From Marinibium conchae (GTDB lineage Bacteria; Pseudomonadota; Gammaproteobacteria; Enterobacterales; Alteromonadaceae), in NCBI RefSeq assembly GCF_015595035.1, contig NZ_JADNRN010000001.1, positions 1,302,001 through 1,366,000 on the forward strand: DNA of 64,000 nt, written 5' to 3'. Shown here piece after piece: positions 40,703 through 50,636 of the stretch. Positions within the stretch are counted from its first letter, which is position 1; each line of letters opens with the position of its first letter. The translations under genes and the position numbers were made by a program. The notes under the pieces were generated by a model. The model ran no database searches. It worked only from the letters and a program-made list of their open reading frames with translations, and was not told where the DNA came from.

Positions 40703-42487
40703 ATGGGATCCGTATTATCCGCATTTCAACAAAAGGTTAAACATCACCTTGAAGTCATTTATGACGGGATATTACCGCAGGACGAACTCGATAACTTAGT
40801 GCCGCTGCTGATGAGTAAAATCGGCATAAGCTCAGAAGAAGACTGCCACTATCCTACCCCACATAAAAATCGTTGGGACGAGTCTGACATTATCATGATT
40901 ACCTATGGTGATAGTGTGATTAAACAAGATAATAACAATGAGTTTGCTCAAATTGAAAAACCTCTTTTCACTTTGAAGAACTTTATCGATGAGTATTTAT
41001 CATCTGTTGTTAGTCATGTTCATATACTGCCCTTTTTCCCCTATAGCTCTGATGATGGCTTTTCGGTAATTGATTACTCTAGCGTTAATCAGAGTTTGGG
41101 AGACTGGGAAGACATTGAGTCTATCGCGAAGGACTATGGCCTGATGACTGACTTGGTAATTAATCACTGTTCAGCGCGAAGTCAATGGTTTCAAAACTTC
41201 ATTGCGCAGGAAGGTGCCGGCCATGACTTCTTTTTTACCGCCTCTCCAGACGATGACACCAGCCTTGTTGTGCGGCCAAGAACTTCTGACTTGCTCAAGG
41301 AAGTTGAAACCGCGGCGGGCATCAAACATGTTTGGTGTACTTTTAGTCACGATCAAGTTGATTTCGACTTCAGAAACCCGAAGGTATTGGTAGCCTTTGT
41401 TGATATTATTCGACTCTACCTTGAGAAAGGTACCAAAGTATTTCGTCTTGACGCAATCGCCTTCCTTTGGAAAATTGTCGGCAGCACAAGTATCAACCTC
41501 TATCAAACACACGAAGTGGTTCGTCTGATACGAACACTTGTTGAGCATGTTGCCCCTAACACAATTATTATTACAGAAACCAATATTCCTAACAGAGAGA
41601 ATCTTACTTATTTGGGGAATGCGAATGAGGCCCATGCAATTTACAATTTTTCTCTGCCTCCTCTACTCCTGCATACCCTAGTGAGTGGTGACTGCACCTA
41701 CTTAAAGAGCTGGATGATGAGCATGCCTCCTGCACAAAATGGCACAAGCTATTTTAACTTTATCGCCTCGCATGACGGTATCGGTCTGCGTCCTGCTGAG
41801 GGCTTATTGGATACTGCAGAGCTAAACACGCTAGCTGCCTGCATGCAGTCTTTTGGCGGCAAGGTTTCATGGCGCATGGCTGAAGGTGGTAAACAGAAGC
41901 CTTATGAGCTCAATATCGCCTTAATTGATGCGCTTAAGGGTACGCTAGATGGCGAGGATGAATTTCAATTATCGCGCTTCATTTGTGCACACGCGATCAT
42001 GCTTGGCTTAGAAGGAATACCGGGCATTTATATTCACTCTTTGATTGCTACGCCAAATGATGAGGAAAAAGTCATTAACACCGGGCAAAATAGAGGAATT
42101 AATCGACATAGGTGGGATATAAACGAACTAACAAAGCTGCTCGCCAATGCTGAAAGCATGCATGCTAAAGTGCTCAGTAAACTGTCTATGTTAATTCGCA
42201 TTAGAAAATCTCAACCAGCCTTTCATCCTAACGCAACGCAATTTACCTTGCAGCTAGGTAAACAAATATTCGGCTATTGGCGACAAAGTTCCGACCGACA
42301 ACAGAGCATTTTCTGTATTTCGAATATTTCGAATGAAACGCTATCGGTGAGGCTATCCGATATCAACCTGATTGAAAACAACATGTGGTACGACTTAATC
42401 GAAGAAAAAACCATTCAGCACGACCAAGAAGAGTTATTTTTCTCACCGTATCAAACTATGTGGATTTCGAATAAGTCGACAGGATAA
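40703..42487 (+). CDS. GH13_18 phosphorylase, probable glucosylglycerate phosphorylase
   Basis: 594 residues of the sucrose-phosphorylase-like subfamily. Catalytic residues: nucleophile Asp250 (FRLDAIAF), acid/base Glu292 (ITETN), stabiliser Asp358 (ASHDGIG). The early segment [19 protein letters not shown] is typical of GH13_18. True sucrose phosphorylases are about 500 residues. The longer form and the partners (GT81 synthase, phosphatase, glycerate kinase) point to reversible phosphorolysis of glucosylglycerate to glucose-1-phosphate and glycerate. Sucrose or sucrose-6-phosphate is the alternative. It follows gpgS by 12 bases with a GGAAGG ribosome binding site. Confidence 0.85.
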   Translation: MGSVLSAFQQKVKHHLEVIYDGILPQDELDNLVPLLMSKIGISSEEDCHYPTPHKNRWDESDIIMITYGDSVIKQDNNNEFAQIEKPLFTLKNFIDEYLSSVVSHVHILPFFPYSSDDGFSVIDYSSVNQSLGDWEDIESIAKDYGLMTDLVINHCSARSQWFQNFIAQEGAGHDFFFTASPDDDTSLVVRPRTSDLLKEVETAAGIKHVWCTFSHDQVDFDFRNPKVLVAFVDIIRLYLEKGTKVFRLDAIAFLWKIVGSTSINLYQTHEVVRLIRTLVEHVAPNTIIITETNIPNRENLTYLGNANEAHAIYNFSLPPLLLHTLVSGDCTYLKSWMMSMPPAQNGTSYFNFIASHDGIGLRPAEGLLDTAELNTLAACMQSFGGKVSWRMAEGGKQKPYELNIALIDALKGTLDGEDEFQLSRFICAHAIMLGLEGIPGIYIHSLIATPNDEEKVINTGQNRGINRHRWDINELTKLLANAESMHAKVLSKLSMLIRIRKSQPAFHPNATQFTLQLGKQIFGYWRQSSDRQQSIFCISNISNETLSVRLSDINLIENNMWYDLIEEKTIQHDQEELFFSPYQTMWISNKSTG

Positions 42488-42502
42488 GGGCGTTAAAAGC
42501 AC

Positions 42503-42538
42503 TGAAAAGAGCTGACACAAGGTGCTAGCTCTTTTTCA
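42503..42538. terminator. Bidirectional terminator after the glucosylglycerate operon
   Basis: TGAAAAGAGCT / AGCTCTTTTTCA stem with a 13-base loop; T-runs on both strands. It ends the plus-strand operon and may also end the DUF2189 gene coming the other way. Confidence 0.8.
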
Positions 42539-42556
42539 TTACAAGCTCCCAACAAT

Positions 42557-43345
42557 TTACTCGTAACTGCGTTCTCGTTTTACTTCTATGGTATCAATGT
42601 ACCCGTGCCAACTGGCGTAGCCTAAAATTGGCATAATTACTAGAAACGCAAAGAAGAAGGTAACGAAACCCAAAAATACCGAGAACAAAATAATGGATGC
42701 CCAAAAGAACATGGCTCTTTTATTGAGCCAGACAGCATTCATACTCGTCAGTACTGCGGTTGCCAAGTCAACTCGCCTCTCTAACAAAATAGGCTGTGTA
42801 AAAGCGGTGATAAAAAACACCAATACCGTTAAACCAGCGCCAACAATTGTACCGACGGCCAAAAATGGGATCAAATTCATTAAAGTATCGTTAGTTGGAT
42901 AAAATGCGTGTATTAATGACGCAATTCTGAGCCAAAATATCATCAATACCATCAATAAAATCGCAAAGCCCCACTCATTAACAGCATTTCGTGACATCGC
43001 TTTCATCGAATGTCGAAACGAGGGTTTATGACTTTTTTCGAATTGCCATGCGACATCATAAAGCCCCGCCGCCAGATAAGGCCCAAGCAACATGAAGCAG
43101 ACCATTGCTGGGAAAATTATCATATACCAACCTGTGGCATTGATTAGATAGAAAATAAACCACGGAATTATTGTAAAAATAGCGCCGTAGCCTAGGCTGA
43201 TTACTGGTGCTCTTTTAAAATCATTAATCGCTAGGGTAATCCATTTAATGGAATCGAAAACCTCTAATTTTCTACAAGGTATAACGCGAGCGATACCACT
43301 ACTATTAATCGCTGTTTCTGGCATTTCGTCGAACTGCTGAGACAT
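42557..43345 (-). CDS. DUF2189 family integral membrane protein
   Basis: 262 residues with about five to six membrane segments (around 50-70, 73-95, 130-152, 165-190, 212-240) after a soluble N-terminus of about 45 residues. It matches DUF2189; no function is established, and no metal or haem ligands stand out. AGGAG precedes the ATG. It is monocistronic and convergent with the operon to its left. Confidence 0.8.
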   Translation of the reverse strand: MSQQFDEMPETAINSSGIARVIPCRKLEVFDSIKWITLAINDFKRAPVISLGYGAIFTIIPWFIFYLINATGWYMIIFPAMVCFMLLGPYLAAGLYDVAWQFEKSHKPSFRHSMKAMSRNAVNEWGFAILLMVLMIFWLRIASLIHAFYPTNDTLMNLIPFLAVGTIVGAGLTVLVFFITAFTQPILLERRVDLATAVLTSMNAVWLNKRAMFFWASIILFSVFLGFVTFFFAFLVIMPILGYASWHGYIDTIEVKRERSYE

Positions 43346-43500
43346 AACATCTCCTATTTAGCGTGAAGTAATTAACTAACTCAAAAAGTTATATCTAATA
43401 ACTCTTCTTCATCAATACTAATGCACTTATATGATTAGTTCAAAATTTACTCACAATTAAACACAAAACATATGATTTAGCGCAACACTTTAGCAACTTT

Positions 43501-44022
43501 CTACATTTTCAGCTGGTGCCAGCTGATTGTAGATAAATATAAATTTGATAAAGCTTGATTAAGTTCGGAGAAGCTAGTTATTGCGACTTCTCGCCCGAGT
43601 AACATCTCCATCACGAATTTATGACAGTTGTTATCAAGTAAGTCATATTCGCGCACTTGATAAAGGCTGTTGATACAGCGCTCTGCTATTTGCTCATTAG
43701 CGAGCGGAAGATATGATTGATCGCAAGCAAGGTAAATGGTGTCTCCGCTTCGATTTTGCAAAAACCGTTGAGGCGATATGCATCGAATAAGCCCAGCGCC
43801 GCTGAGCTCGTAAATATTTCCATCAACCCATATTCCGGTATGATCTAAAACACCGTATATACCGCAGCAGACTACTGCACCATTTTTTGGACTCACACGC
43901 TTATTTGAATCACCTGGAAGTTGAGCGACCACACTTTTACTCTGTTTATACGAGTCACTGACTTTAGAGCTTGCATATAAGCCTATACAAGCAGCACCTA
44001 ACCATAATAGAGGGGCTGGCAT
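43501..44022 (-). CDS. LRAT-like (permuted NlpC/P60) membrane-anchored protein
   Basis: 173 residues from the ATG at 44022, which has GGAG six bases upstream; a TTG at 44037 would lie on that site. A short N-terminal membrane segment (about 3-19) is followed by an LRAT/H-rev107-like domain: candidate His61 in the LDHTGIWV strand and candidate nucleophile Cys133 in NNCHKFV. Relatives are acyltransferases, lipases or amidases using a thioester. The substrate is unknown. It stands alone, divergent from alaA. Confidence 0.65.
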   Translation of the reverse strand: MPAPLLWLGAACIGLYASSKVSDSYKQSKSVVAQLPGDSNKRVSPKNGAVVCCGIYGVLDHTGIWVDGNIYELSGAGLIRCISPQRFLQNRSGDTIYLACDQSYLPLANEQIAERCINSLYQVREYDLLDNNCHKFVMEMLLGREVAITSFSELNQALSNLYLSTISWHQLKM

Positions 44023-44167
44023 CGAATTCTCCAACAAAAATTCTGAATAATGAATATACGTTCATTGATATGCATATAGCCACTAAAAAAATGTAACAAA
44101 GCACTTAACAGCGCTAGCTGGGTGTATTATTCTACAAGTCTCTTATCTATGCTCCCTAAGTTATTCA

Positions 44168-45385
44168 ATGTCTACAGTTAATCGCTCCAATAAACTCGCA
44201 AACGTATATTACGATATCCGCGGTCCTATCCTTGAACAAGCTACAAAAATGGAAGAAGCAGGAGAGCGCATACTCAAGCTTAATATTGGCAACCCTGCCC
44301 CCTTCGGTTTCGAAGCGCCCGACGATATTCTTAAAGATGTTATTTACCAGTTGCCAAGCGCGCAGGGATATACCGACGCACAAGGTATTTATAGTGCCCG
44401 GGTGGCGGTAATGCAGTATTACCAGCAAATGGGCATTAGCAATATAAATGTAAAAGACATTTATTTAGGCAATGGCGTTAGTGAGTTAATAATGTTGTCA
44501 ATGCAAGCACTTCTGAACTCGGGTGATGAGGTCTTACTGCCTGCCCCTGACTATCCGCTCTGGACTGCTGCAGTCAATTTATCATCCGGCACAGCTGTGC
44601 ATTACCGCTGTGACGAGAATGCAGGATGGTTCCCAGATCTGCTTGACATGGAAGCTAAAATTACTAGCAATACCAAAGCCATTGTTTTAATAAACCCAAA
44701 CAATCCGACTGGCGCAGTCTACAGCAAGGAACTACTTGAAGCTGTAGCAAACTTAGCTAGAAAATATGACTTGATAATATACAGCGACGAGATCTATGAC
44801 AAAATATTGTATGACGGCGCCAAGCATACCTGCATTGCCTCCCTCGCACCCGATTTGTTTTGCGTCACCTTCAGTGGGCTCAGTAAGAACTATCGTGTAG
44901 CAGGGTTTAGAGCTGGTTGGATGTTAGTAAGTGGCAATAAATCAAGAGCTAAGGGCTATATCGAAGGTCTAACCATACTCTCATCTATGCGTATGTGTGC
45001 AAACGTTCCGTGCCAACACGCTATTCAAACGGCCCTAGGCGGATACCAAAGCATTAACGAGCTAATAACTGGCGATGGTCGCCTGCTCACTCAACGCAAC
45101 TTGAGCGTTAAAAAGTTAAATGCAATCGAAGGGATTAATTGTGTTGCTCCTATGGGCGCAATGTACTGTTTTGCCAGTGTAGATGCCAAAAAGTTTTCTA
45201 TAAAAGATGATGTAAAAATGGTGCTCGACTTACTCAATCAAGAAAAAATACTCTTGGTACACGGCAGTGCTTTCAATCTCACCGACGGATGCTACTTTCG
45301 TTTGGTGTTCTTGCCTCATAAAGAGCAATTAGAACCCGCATTAGGGCAACTTGCGCACTTCTTCAATCACTATCAGCAAATTTAA
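44168..45385 (+). CDS. alaA: Glutamate-pyruvate aminotransferase AlaA
   Basis: 405 residues (E. coli 405), fold-type I aminotransferase. Asn/Asp PLP contacts are in INPNNPTGAVYS and IYSDEIYD; the Schiff-base lysine is in FSGLSKNYRVAGFRAGW. It makes alanine from pyruvate and glutamate. yfbR follows 12 bases later, the same pair as E. coli alaA-yfbR. Confidence 0.95.
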   Translation: MSTVNRSNKLANVYYDIRGPILEQATKMEEAGERILKLNIGNPAPFGFEAPDDILKDVIYQLPSAQGYTDAQGIYSARVAVMQYYQQMGISNINVKDIYLGNGVSELIMLSMQALLNSGDEVLLPAPDYPLWTAAVNLSSGTAVHYRCDENAGWFPDLLDMEAKITSNTKAIVLINPNNPTGAVYSKELLEAVANLARKYDLIIYSDEIYDKILYDGAKHTCIASLAPDLFCVTFSGLSKNYRVAGFRAGWMLVSGNKSRAKGYIEGLTILSSMRMCANVPCQHAIQTALGGYQSINELITGDGRLLTQRNLSVKKLNAIEGINCVAPMGAMYCFASVDAKKFSIKDDVKMVLDLLNQEKILLVHGSAFNLTDGCYFRLVFLPHKEQLEPALGQLAHFFNHYQQI

Positions 45386-45397
45386 AGAGTTTACAAT

Positions 45398-45988
45398 ATG
45401 AACAGTGCCTTTTTGGCTTGGATTTTGCGTATGCCACTCATCAAACGATGGGCGCTAATGCATACAGTAAAGAAAGAAAATGTGGCGGAGCACAGCCATC
45501 AAGTTGCAGTAATAGCTCACCTTCTGGCGCTAATACGAAATACCTACTTTGAAGGTAGGCTGAATGCTGAAAAGGCAGCAACGATAGCGCTGTATCACGA
45601 GGTATCTGAAACCAAGCTTCAAGACATAAATCACGTTACTAAATATCACAATCCTGACCTAACCAGAGAGTTTAAAAAGATTGAAGAAATGGCAGAAATG
45701 GAATGTCTAAAAACCTTGCCCGAAGAGCTTCAACCTTTATTTAAACCTTTGCTTGTGCAAAAAGAAGTAGATGCTGAGTATAAAGCTCTAGTAAAGGCGG
45801 CAGACCTCATTTCAGCATATTTAAAGGCTTGCGATGAATTACGTTTTTCAAACGAAGAGTTTTCACATGTTAAAGCTCGACTAGAAAAAATGCTAAAGAG
45901 TTATCAAGAGCAATATCCTGAGGTTGATTATTTTTTAACAATATTTAAGGATAAATGTTTCGTGAGTGTTGATCAGTTAGCTGACTAG
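45398..45988 (+). CDS. yfbR: 5'-deoxynucleotidase YfbR (HD domain)
   Basis: 196 residues (E. coli 199). Metal-binding HD motifs: R-W-x-L-M, H at NVAEHSHQVA, the HE pair in ALYHEVSETKLQDI and the D in KAADLISAY. It dephosphorylates deoxynucleoside 5'-monophosphates. It is in an operon with alaA. With nrdAB and dgt it is one of three dNTP-pool functions in this window. Confidence 0.94.
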   Translation: MNSAFLAWILRMPLIKRWALMHTVKKENVAEHSHQVAVIAHLLALIRNTYFEGRLNAEKAATIALYHEVSETKLQDINHVTKYHNPDLTREFKKIEEMAEMECLKTLPEELQPLFKPLLVQKEVDAEYKALVKAADLISAYLKACDELRFSNEEFSHVKARLEKMLKSYQEQYPEVDYFLTIFKDKCFVSVDQLAD

Positions 45989-46055
45989 TATTTATGCTTG
46001 AATTATCCTTACTTTGAACTGATACTAACTCTGAAAGTGCATCTGTCTAAAGGGA

Positions 46056-48044
46056 ATGAATCACTTGCAATCTTACCCAAAGTCTTCTCAGCAGCATACG
46101 TTAACTGAAAAATATACAAGTACCGGCAGTCTGACTTATCACTATGATACTGGTAAAACATGCTTATCTCAGAAGCTCTTTGATATTTTGGAAATAGAGA
46201 GAGACATCTCAAGCTCACTTAAGGAATGGGAATTCGATTGTTTTTCAGAACACACTAAACGGCTTCTCAGGACTCGCATTGAAATAGGTGAAACAAAGCT
46301 CGAACCTATCGAATTAAAGATAGTAATCAATACACAAGGTGGTAACCAACGTTGGCTGCGTTATTGCTGTGAATTTTTTGAAGAGCCAAGCCAAAGCAGT
46401 AGCCATGATAATAAGCTCAGTAATCTTGGTAGTCTTGGCACTCGCATCAACCACAGAATTGCGATTATACAAGACATCAGTGATAGCGTTCAGTCGGCAC
46501 AGAAAAACCATTATTATCAAGAGCGCATTCAATTAGCCCTGGCAAATACCCAAACCGGCACATGGGATTATAACCTGAACAAAAACGAGCTTTTCTGGGA
46601 TGACCTAATGTATCGCTTGTTCGACTCATCGCAAGGAAGAAAAAGTATCAAGTTCCACGATTGGGTCAACTTAATCAGCGTTGAGTATCGTGATGTATTT
46701 ATCGAACAATTCAATGCTGGCATTTCCTGCAAACAAGATGCGCATACTATTGATCTTGTTGTTCGCACTACAGCGAGCAATACACAGGATAAGTTCATCG
46801 CTGTTAAGGGGCAGTGTTTTGTTGATGAACTTAATGTAATCAATCGAATAGTAGGTACGTGTATTGATGTGACTGATGCCGAAAAAAACAAAAACAAGGT
46901 CGTTGAATTAGCCGCTCTTGCACAGCAAAATCAACGACTGCTAAAAGAAGCGAATGCAACGCGCGAACGATTTATAGCAAATGTCAGTCACGAAGTTCGA
47001 ACGCCGATGAATGCGGTTATTGGAGCAATACAAATTCTTCAAAGCTACGACTTCAACGATGAGCTTAAAAGCGTTATTGATATGGCCAACAGCTCATCTC
47101 ATGACTTACTCAATATATTGAACGATGTACTCGATCTTGCAAGAATGGACAGCACTAAACTAGACGTCGAGCAAGTTGACATCAACATTGAAAAGCTCAT
47201 TCGCGACTGCGTAAATAGTCATCGTAACGATCTGAAACCTGATGTGTCATTGACATTAATAATGGAGAAGAGCCACTGTCAAAATCGCCTGGGTGACCCA
47301 GTAAAATTCAATCAGATTATTGATAACCTGATTTCAAATGCAGTGAAATTCACTTTTCAAGGCGAAATATTAGTTAAGGTATCAGGCGATAGTCAGCATG
47401 TCACTTTATCTATAGAAGACACAGGAATAGGCATAGCAGAAAGTGCTCAGGACACCATTTTTGATGCATTTCGTCAAGAAGACGAAAGTACAACGAGGCG
47501 ATATGGCGGCACAGGTCTGGGCTTAGCCATTGTCAAACGACTGACTGCTCATATGCGAGGCACTATTTCCTTGAAATCTCGATTGGGTGAAGGGTCTTGT
47601 TTCAAAATTGAGCTACCATTACCAATAGTTGCTGAGCACCTTAACAATCCGTCCTTGTCTTCGTTAAAGCAAATAATTCCTTCTTTGGCTGGAAAAGCGA
47701 TTCTTGTTGGCACCGATAATAAGGGGCTTAACAACACCCTGTCGCAACTACTAAGTCCGACTGATGCCAGTGTATTTTTCGACATTGATAGCCCCGCGCT
47801 TATTCGACGTTTTCGTCAACAAAAACAAATCGAATTTGTCTTGTTAGATGCAGAACTTCCTTTACTTGATACTATGTACATTTGTAATAAACTACGTAGC
47901 GATCAGCCTGCTATAAAAATTATGTTGATAAGCAAAGAAGTAGACCTAAATGAACAAAAGCTATACTTTAACGCTGGTATATCGCATATTATAATTAAGC
48001 CTTTGAAATTCGATGCCTTTTACAAAGTATTGATGCAATCATAA
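46056..48044 (+). CDS. PAS-containing hybrid histidine kinase with degenerate receiver
   Basis: 662 residues, no membrane segment, so cytoplasmic. Two PAS-like domains (about 30-110 and 150-280), HisKA with phospho-acceptor His312 (VSHEVRTPMN), HATPase with N box (NLISNAVKF), G1 (DTGIGIA) and G2 (GGTGLGLAI), then a C-terminal receiver (about 545-660). The receiver keeps Asp598 and Lys648, but its acidic pocket reads GTDN rather than DDN, so phosphorylation is doubtful. The ATG is only 2-4 bases after AAGGGA. The CheB-CheR-PAS gene follows 21 bases downstream and is probably its partner. Confidence 0.88.
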   Translation: MNHLQSYPKSSQQHTLTEKYTSTGSLTYHYDTGKTCLSQKLFDILEIERDISSSLKEWEFDCFSEHTKRLLRTRIEIGETKLEPIELKIVINTQGGNQRWLRYCCEFFEEPSQSSSHDNKLSNLGSLGTRINHRIAIIQDISDSVQSAQKNHYYQERIQLALANTQTGTWDYNLNKNELFWDDLMYRLFDSSQGRKSIKFHDWVNLISVEYRDVFIEQFNAGISCKQDAHTIDLVVRTTASNTQDKFIAVKGQCFVDELNVINRIVGTCIDVTDAEKNKNKVVELAALAQQNQRLLKEANATRERFIANVSHEVRTPMNAVIGAIQILQSYDFNDELKSVIDMANSSSHDLLNILNDVLDLARMDSTKLDVEQVDINIEKLIRDCVNSHRNDLKPDVSLTLIMEKSHCQNRLGDPVKFNQIIDNLISNAVKFTFQGEILVKVSGDSQHVTLSIEDTGIGIAESAQDTIFDAFRQEDESTTRRYGGTGLGLAIVKRLTAHMRGTISLKSRLGEGSCFKIELPLPIVAEHLNNPSLSSLKQIIPSLAGKAILVGTDNKGLNNTLSQLLSPTDASVFFDIDSPALIRRFRQQKQIEFVLLDAELPLLDTMYICNKLRSDQPAIKIMLISKEVDLNEQKLYFNAGISHIIIKPLKFDAFYKVLMQS

Positions 48045-48065
48045 CTAATAATAAGAGAACAAAAC

Positions 48066-50588
48066 ATGAGTGATAAACCAGAAGCACAAACTGACCTTGT
48101 CGATAGTAGCCCAAGTCACTTAGTCGCACTGGGTGTATCGGCAGGCGGTCTCGAGGCCTTGGAGAACTTTTTTAACGCCTTGGATGATGATTTAGGCTGT
48201 GCTTATGTAGTTATTCAACATTTATCGCCTGACTTTAAGAGCATGATGGACCAACTCTTAAAAAAATACACTAACATGCCCATTGTTCAAGCTGAGGAAG
48301 GCGACACCATCGAGAAGAATAAGGTTTACCTTGTTCCCGCGGGTACTTTGCTGAGAGTGGTCAACGGAAAAATAAAGCTCACTGACCTCCCCAAAGAAAA
48401 TCGAATCAATTTACCCATTAACGCAATATTCAGCAATCTTGCGCACGATGCAGAGCTTGCCGTTATTGGTATCATACTATCGGGTACTGGTTCTGATGGT
48501 TGTCGTGGAATTGTTGCATTAAAAGAATATGGCGCCATGGTCATTGCTCAAGATCCATCCGAAGCACAGTTTAATGGTATGCCGCAAAATGCAATTAATA
48601 CCGGTGCGGTCGATTTCGTTTTGAAAACTGAAGAGATGCCCGAGTACATCAAAAACTTCGTGTCTCACCCACTCGCAACGGCAGAGTCAGAAACCTTCAA
48701 ATATCACTTATCTCAGAACACAGATGTATTACGTAAAATTCTAATTCTTATACAGGATCTAACAGGGCTTGATTTTAAAGCTTATAAAGAATCAACGGTA
48801 TCCCGTCGAATCAAGCACCGAATGAGCATTAATAATAAAGTCTCACTCAACGATTACTGGGAGTATTTGCGAGAAAACGAATCAGAGATAGAACTTGTTA
48901 AACAAGATTTATTAATAGGCGTGACGCGTTTTTTCAGAGACAAAGAAACTTGGGAAGTACTTAAAGAAGACATTATTCGCCCCATGGTCATAGAACGTGA
49001 CCCTAACGACACCATTCGTATTTGGTGTGCAGGTTGCTCAACAGGTGAAGAAGCTTACACCATGGCGATGTTATTTGATCAAACAATTAAAGAGCTGGGC
49101 TTAGCTCGCAAAGTGAAAGTATTTGCCAGCGACATAGACCAAAGCTCGATAAGCTATGCCGGCAATGGTATTTATCCCAATAGTATCTCTGATGAAGTAC
49201 CGCATACGCTGCTTTCAAGCTACTTTAATCAAATGGCCGACGGCGAATATCAAGTTAATAAAGAACTTCGAAGCTTAGTTGTGTTCGCAACGCACAACGT
49301 TATTCAAGATCCGCCATTTTCTAATATGGATATTGTTAGTTGCAGAAACTGCCTAATTTATCTGCAGCAACCTGCGCAACAAAAAGCCATGGCATTTTTC
49401 CACTTTTCACTCAAAAAGAATGGCTTCATGATACTTGGCAGCAGTGAATCGCCAGGTAAGTTTGCAAACTATTTCCCGCCGGTGAATTCGCAAAAACGTA
49501 TTTATCAGAAAACTCAAGATATCCGTATTCCGATATCGACAATATCAGGGCAAGGTTTAAGGCGCTCGGGCTATGAATTGAAATCGATTCCTCAGTTTGT
49601 TGAGCGTGTTAATAAAAAGATGCACAAACCTAAAGGACAGTCTTTTGGTTTATCGGTTTTGCAAGAGCGCTATATTCCCCCAACTTTCATTCTCAATAGC
49701 AAGTTGCAGGTCATCTACACCTATGGCGACACATCGCTGTTCACGCAGAAACTAAAACAAGGGGAAGTTACCAACGATATTGCTGAAATCATTCGCAAAG
49801 AACTATGCAGTAGCGTTTTATCAGGTGCTCATGAGTGTTTGAGAGGACAAGAAAATGTCGTCCTTGAAAGAGTTTTCGAAGATGAAGAAACGAAACAACA
49901 ATGGGCAATAGAGTGTCACAGCTTTAGCGAGGAAGACGAACCAGACCGCTTGCTCTCCCTAAGTTTTGTAAAAGAAATCGATAAATCATCTGAATCTAAC
50001 ATGAAGGTGTACACCCCTGAAGAACAAACTCAACAGCGTATTATTGAGCTTGAGACCGCGTATGTAGAGTGTCAGCGCATGTACAGAGAAGCTTTAGAGG
50101 ACCTCGATTCTACCAGTGAAGAATTACAATCGAGTAACGAAGAGCTCATGGCAGCGAATGAAGAACTGCAATCAACCAACGAAGAACTGCAGTCAGTAAA
50201 CGAAGAACTTTACACGGTAAACAGCGAGTATCAACAAAAAATTCTCGAGTTAACCGACACCAATAACGACCTAGAGAACTTACTGAATGCGACTGATATG
50301 GCAGTTCTGTTTTTAGACTCCGATCTCAATATTCGTCGCTACACTCGCCCTATTCGTAAATTCATTAATATTATGGATTTCGATCTCAACCGCCCATTTG
50401 AAGATTTGTCATTAAAATTCAAAATGGAAGACATGCAGGACTTGGTCAAGAAAGCTAATTTGAAGGGTGAAGGTTTCCAACGTAACATCAATTATGACGG
50501 TAAAGAACTTAGTGTCAGTATTGGTCCCTACGTGGGTGGTAAAGAAAATCAAGGCGTTGTTTTATCTATTCTTGAATCGGATTCCTAA
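48066..50588 (+). CDS. CheB-CheR-PAS fusion protein (methylesterase/methyltransferase)
   Basis: 840 residues. Residues 18-195: CheB methylesterase with Ser25, His52 and Asp144 as the likely triad. Residues about 220-480: CheR, with the SAM motif WCAGCSTGEEAYT and the CheR-N helices. A PAS-like domain follows at about 545-640, then a coiled coil at about 680-735 made of repeated E-E-L-Q-S-x-N units, and a final PAS at about 745-838. It lacks the CheB receiver and the HisKA/HATPase half found in many CheB/CheR/PAS/kinase fusions; that half is the separate gene just upstream. No chemoreceptor, CheA or CheW is nearby. Confidence 0.9.
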   Translation: MSDKPEAQTDLVDSSPSHLVALGVSAGGLEALENFFNALDDDLGCAYVVIQHLSPDFKSMMDQLLKKYTNMPIVQAEEGDTIEKNKVYLVPAGTLLRVVNGKIKLTDLPKENRINLPINAIFSNLAHDAELAVIGIILSGTGSDGCRGIVALKEYGAMVIAQDPSEAQFNGMPQNAINTGAVDFVLKTEEMPEYIKNFVSHPLATAESETFKYHLSQNTDVLRKILILIQDLTGLDFKAYKESTVSRRIKHRMSINNKVSLNDYWEYLRENESEIELVKQDLLIGVTRFFRDKETWEVLKEDIIRPMVIERDPNDTIRIWCAGCSTGEEAYTMAMLFDQTIKELGLARKVKVFASDIDQSSISYAGNGIYPNSISDEVPHTLLSSYFNQMADGEYQVNKELRSLVVFATHNVIQDPPFSNMDIVSCRNCLIYLQQPAQQKAMAFFHFSLKKNGFMILGSSESPGKFANYFPPVNSQKRIYQKTQDIRIPISTISGQGLRRSGYELKSIPQFVERVNKKMHKPKGQSFGLSVLQERYIPPTFILNSKLQVIYTYGDTSLFTQKLKQGEVTNDIAEIIRKELCSSVLSGAHECLRGQENVVLERVFEDEETKQQWAIECHSFSEEDEPDRLLSLSFVKEIDKSSESNMKVYTPEEQTQQRIIELETAYVECQRMYREALEDLDSTSEELQSSNEELMAANEELQSTNEELQSVNEELYTVNSEYQQKILELTDTNNDLENLLNATDMAVLFLDSDLNIRRYTRPIRKFINIMDFDLNRPFEDLSLKFKMEDMQDLVKKANLKGEGFQRNINYDGKELSVSIGPYVGGKENQGVVLSILESDS

Positions 50589-50636
50589 TGACGACAACCA
50601 TCAGATTTCGTTGTTTGCACTATAAAGAGATTACTA

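Noticed and set aside
40703-42487. Plain sucrose phosphorylase call
   Set aside because: The length (594) and the operon partners acting on phosphoglycerate and glycerate fit glucosylglycerate phosphorylase better; no sucrose transporter or fructokinase is nearby.
50110-50230. Short tandem repeats of the GAAGAACTGCA type
   Set aside because: They encode the E-E-L-Q-S-x-N coiled coil that is a hallmark of CheB/CheR/PAS proteins, so protein structure explains them.
48066-50588. Part of a chemotaxis operon
   Set aside because: There is no CheA, CheW, CheY or methyl-accepting receptor in the window, and the protein lacks the usual CheB receiver domain.
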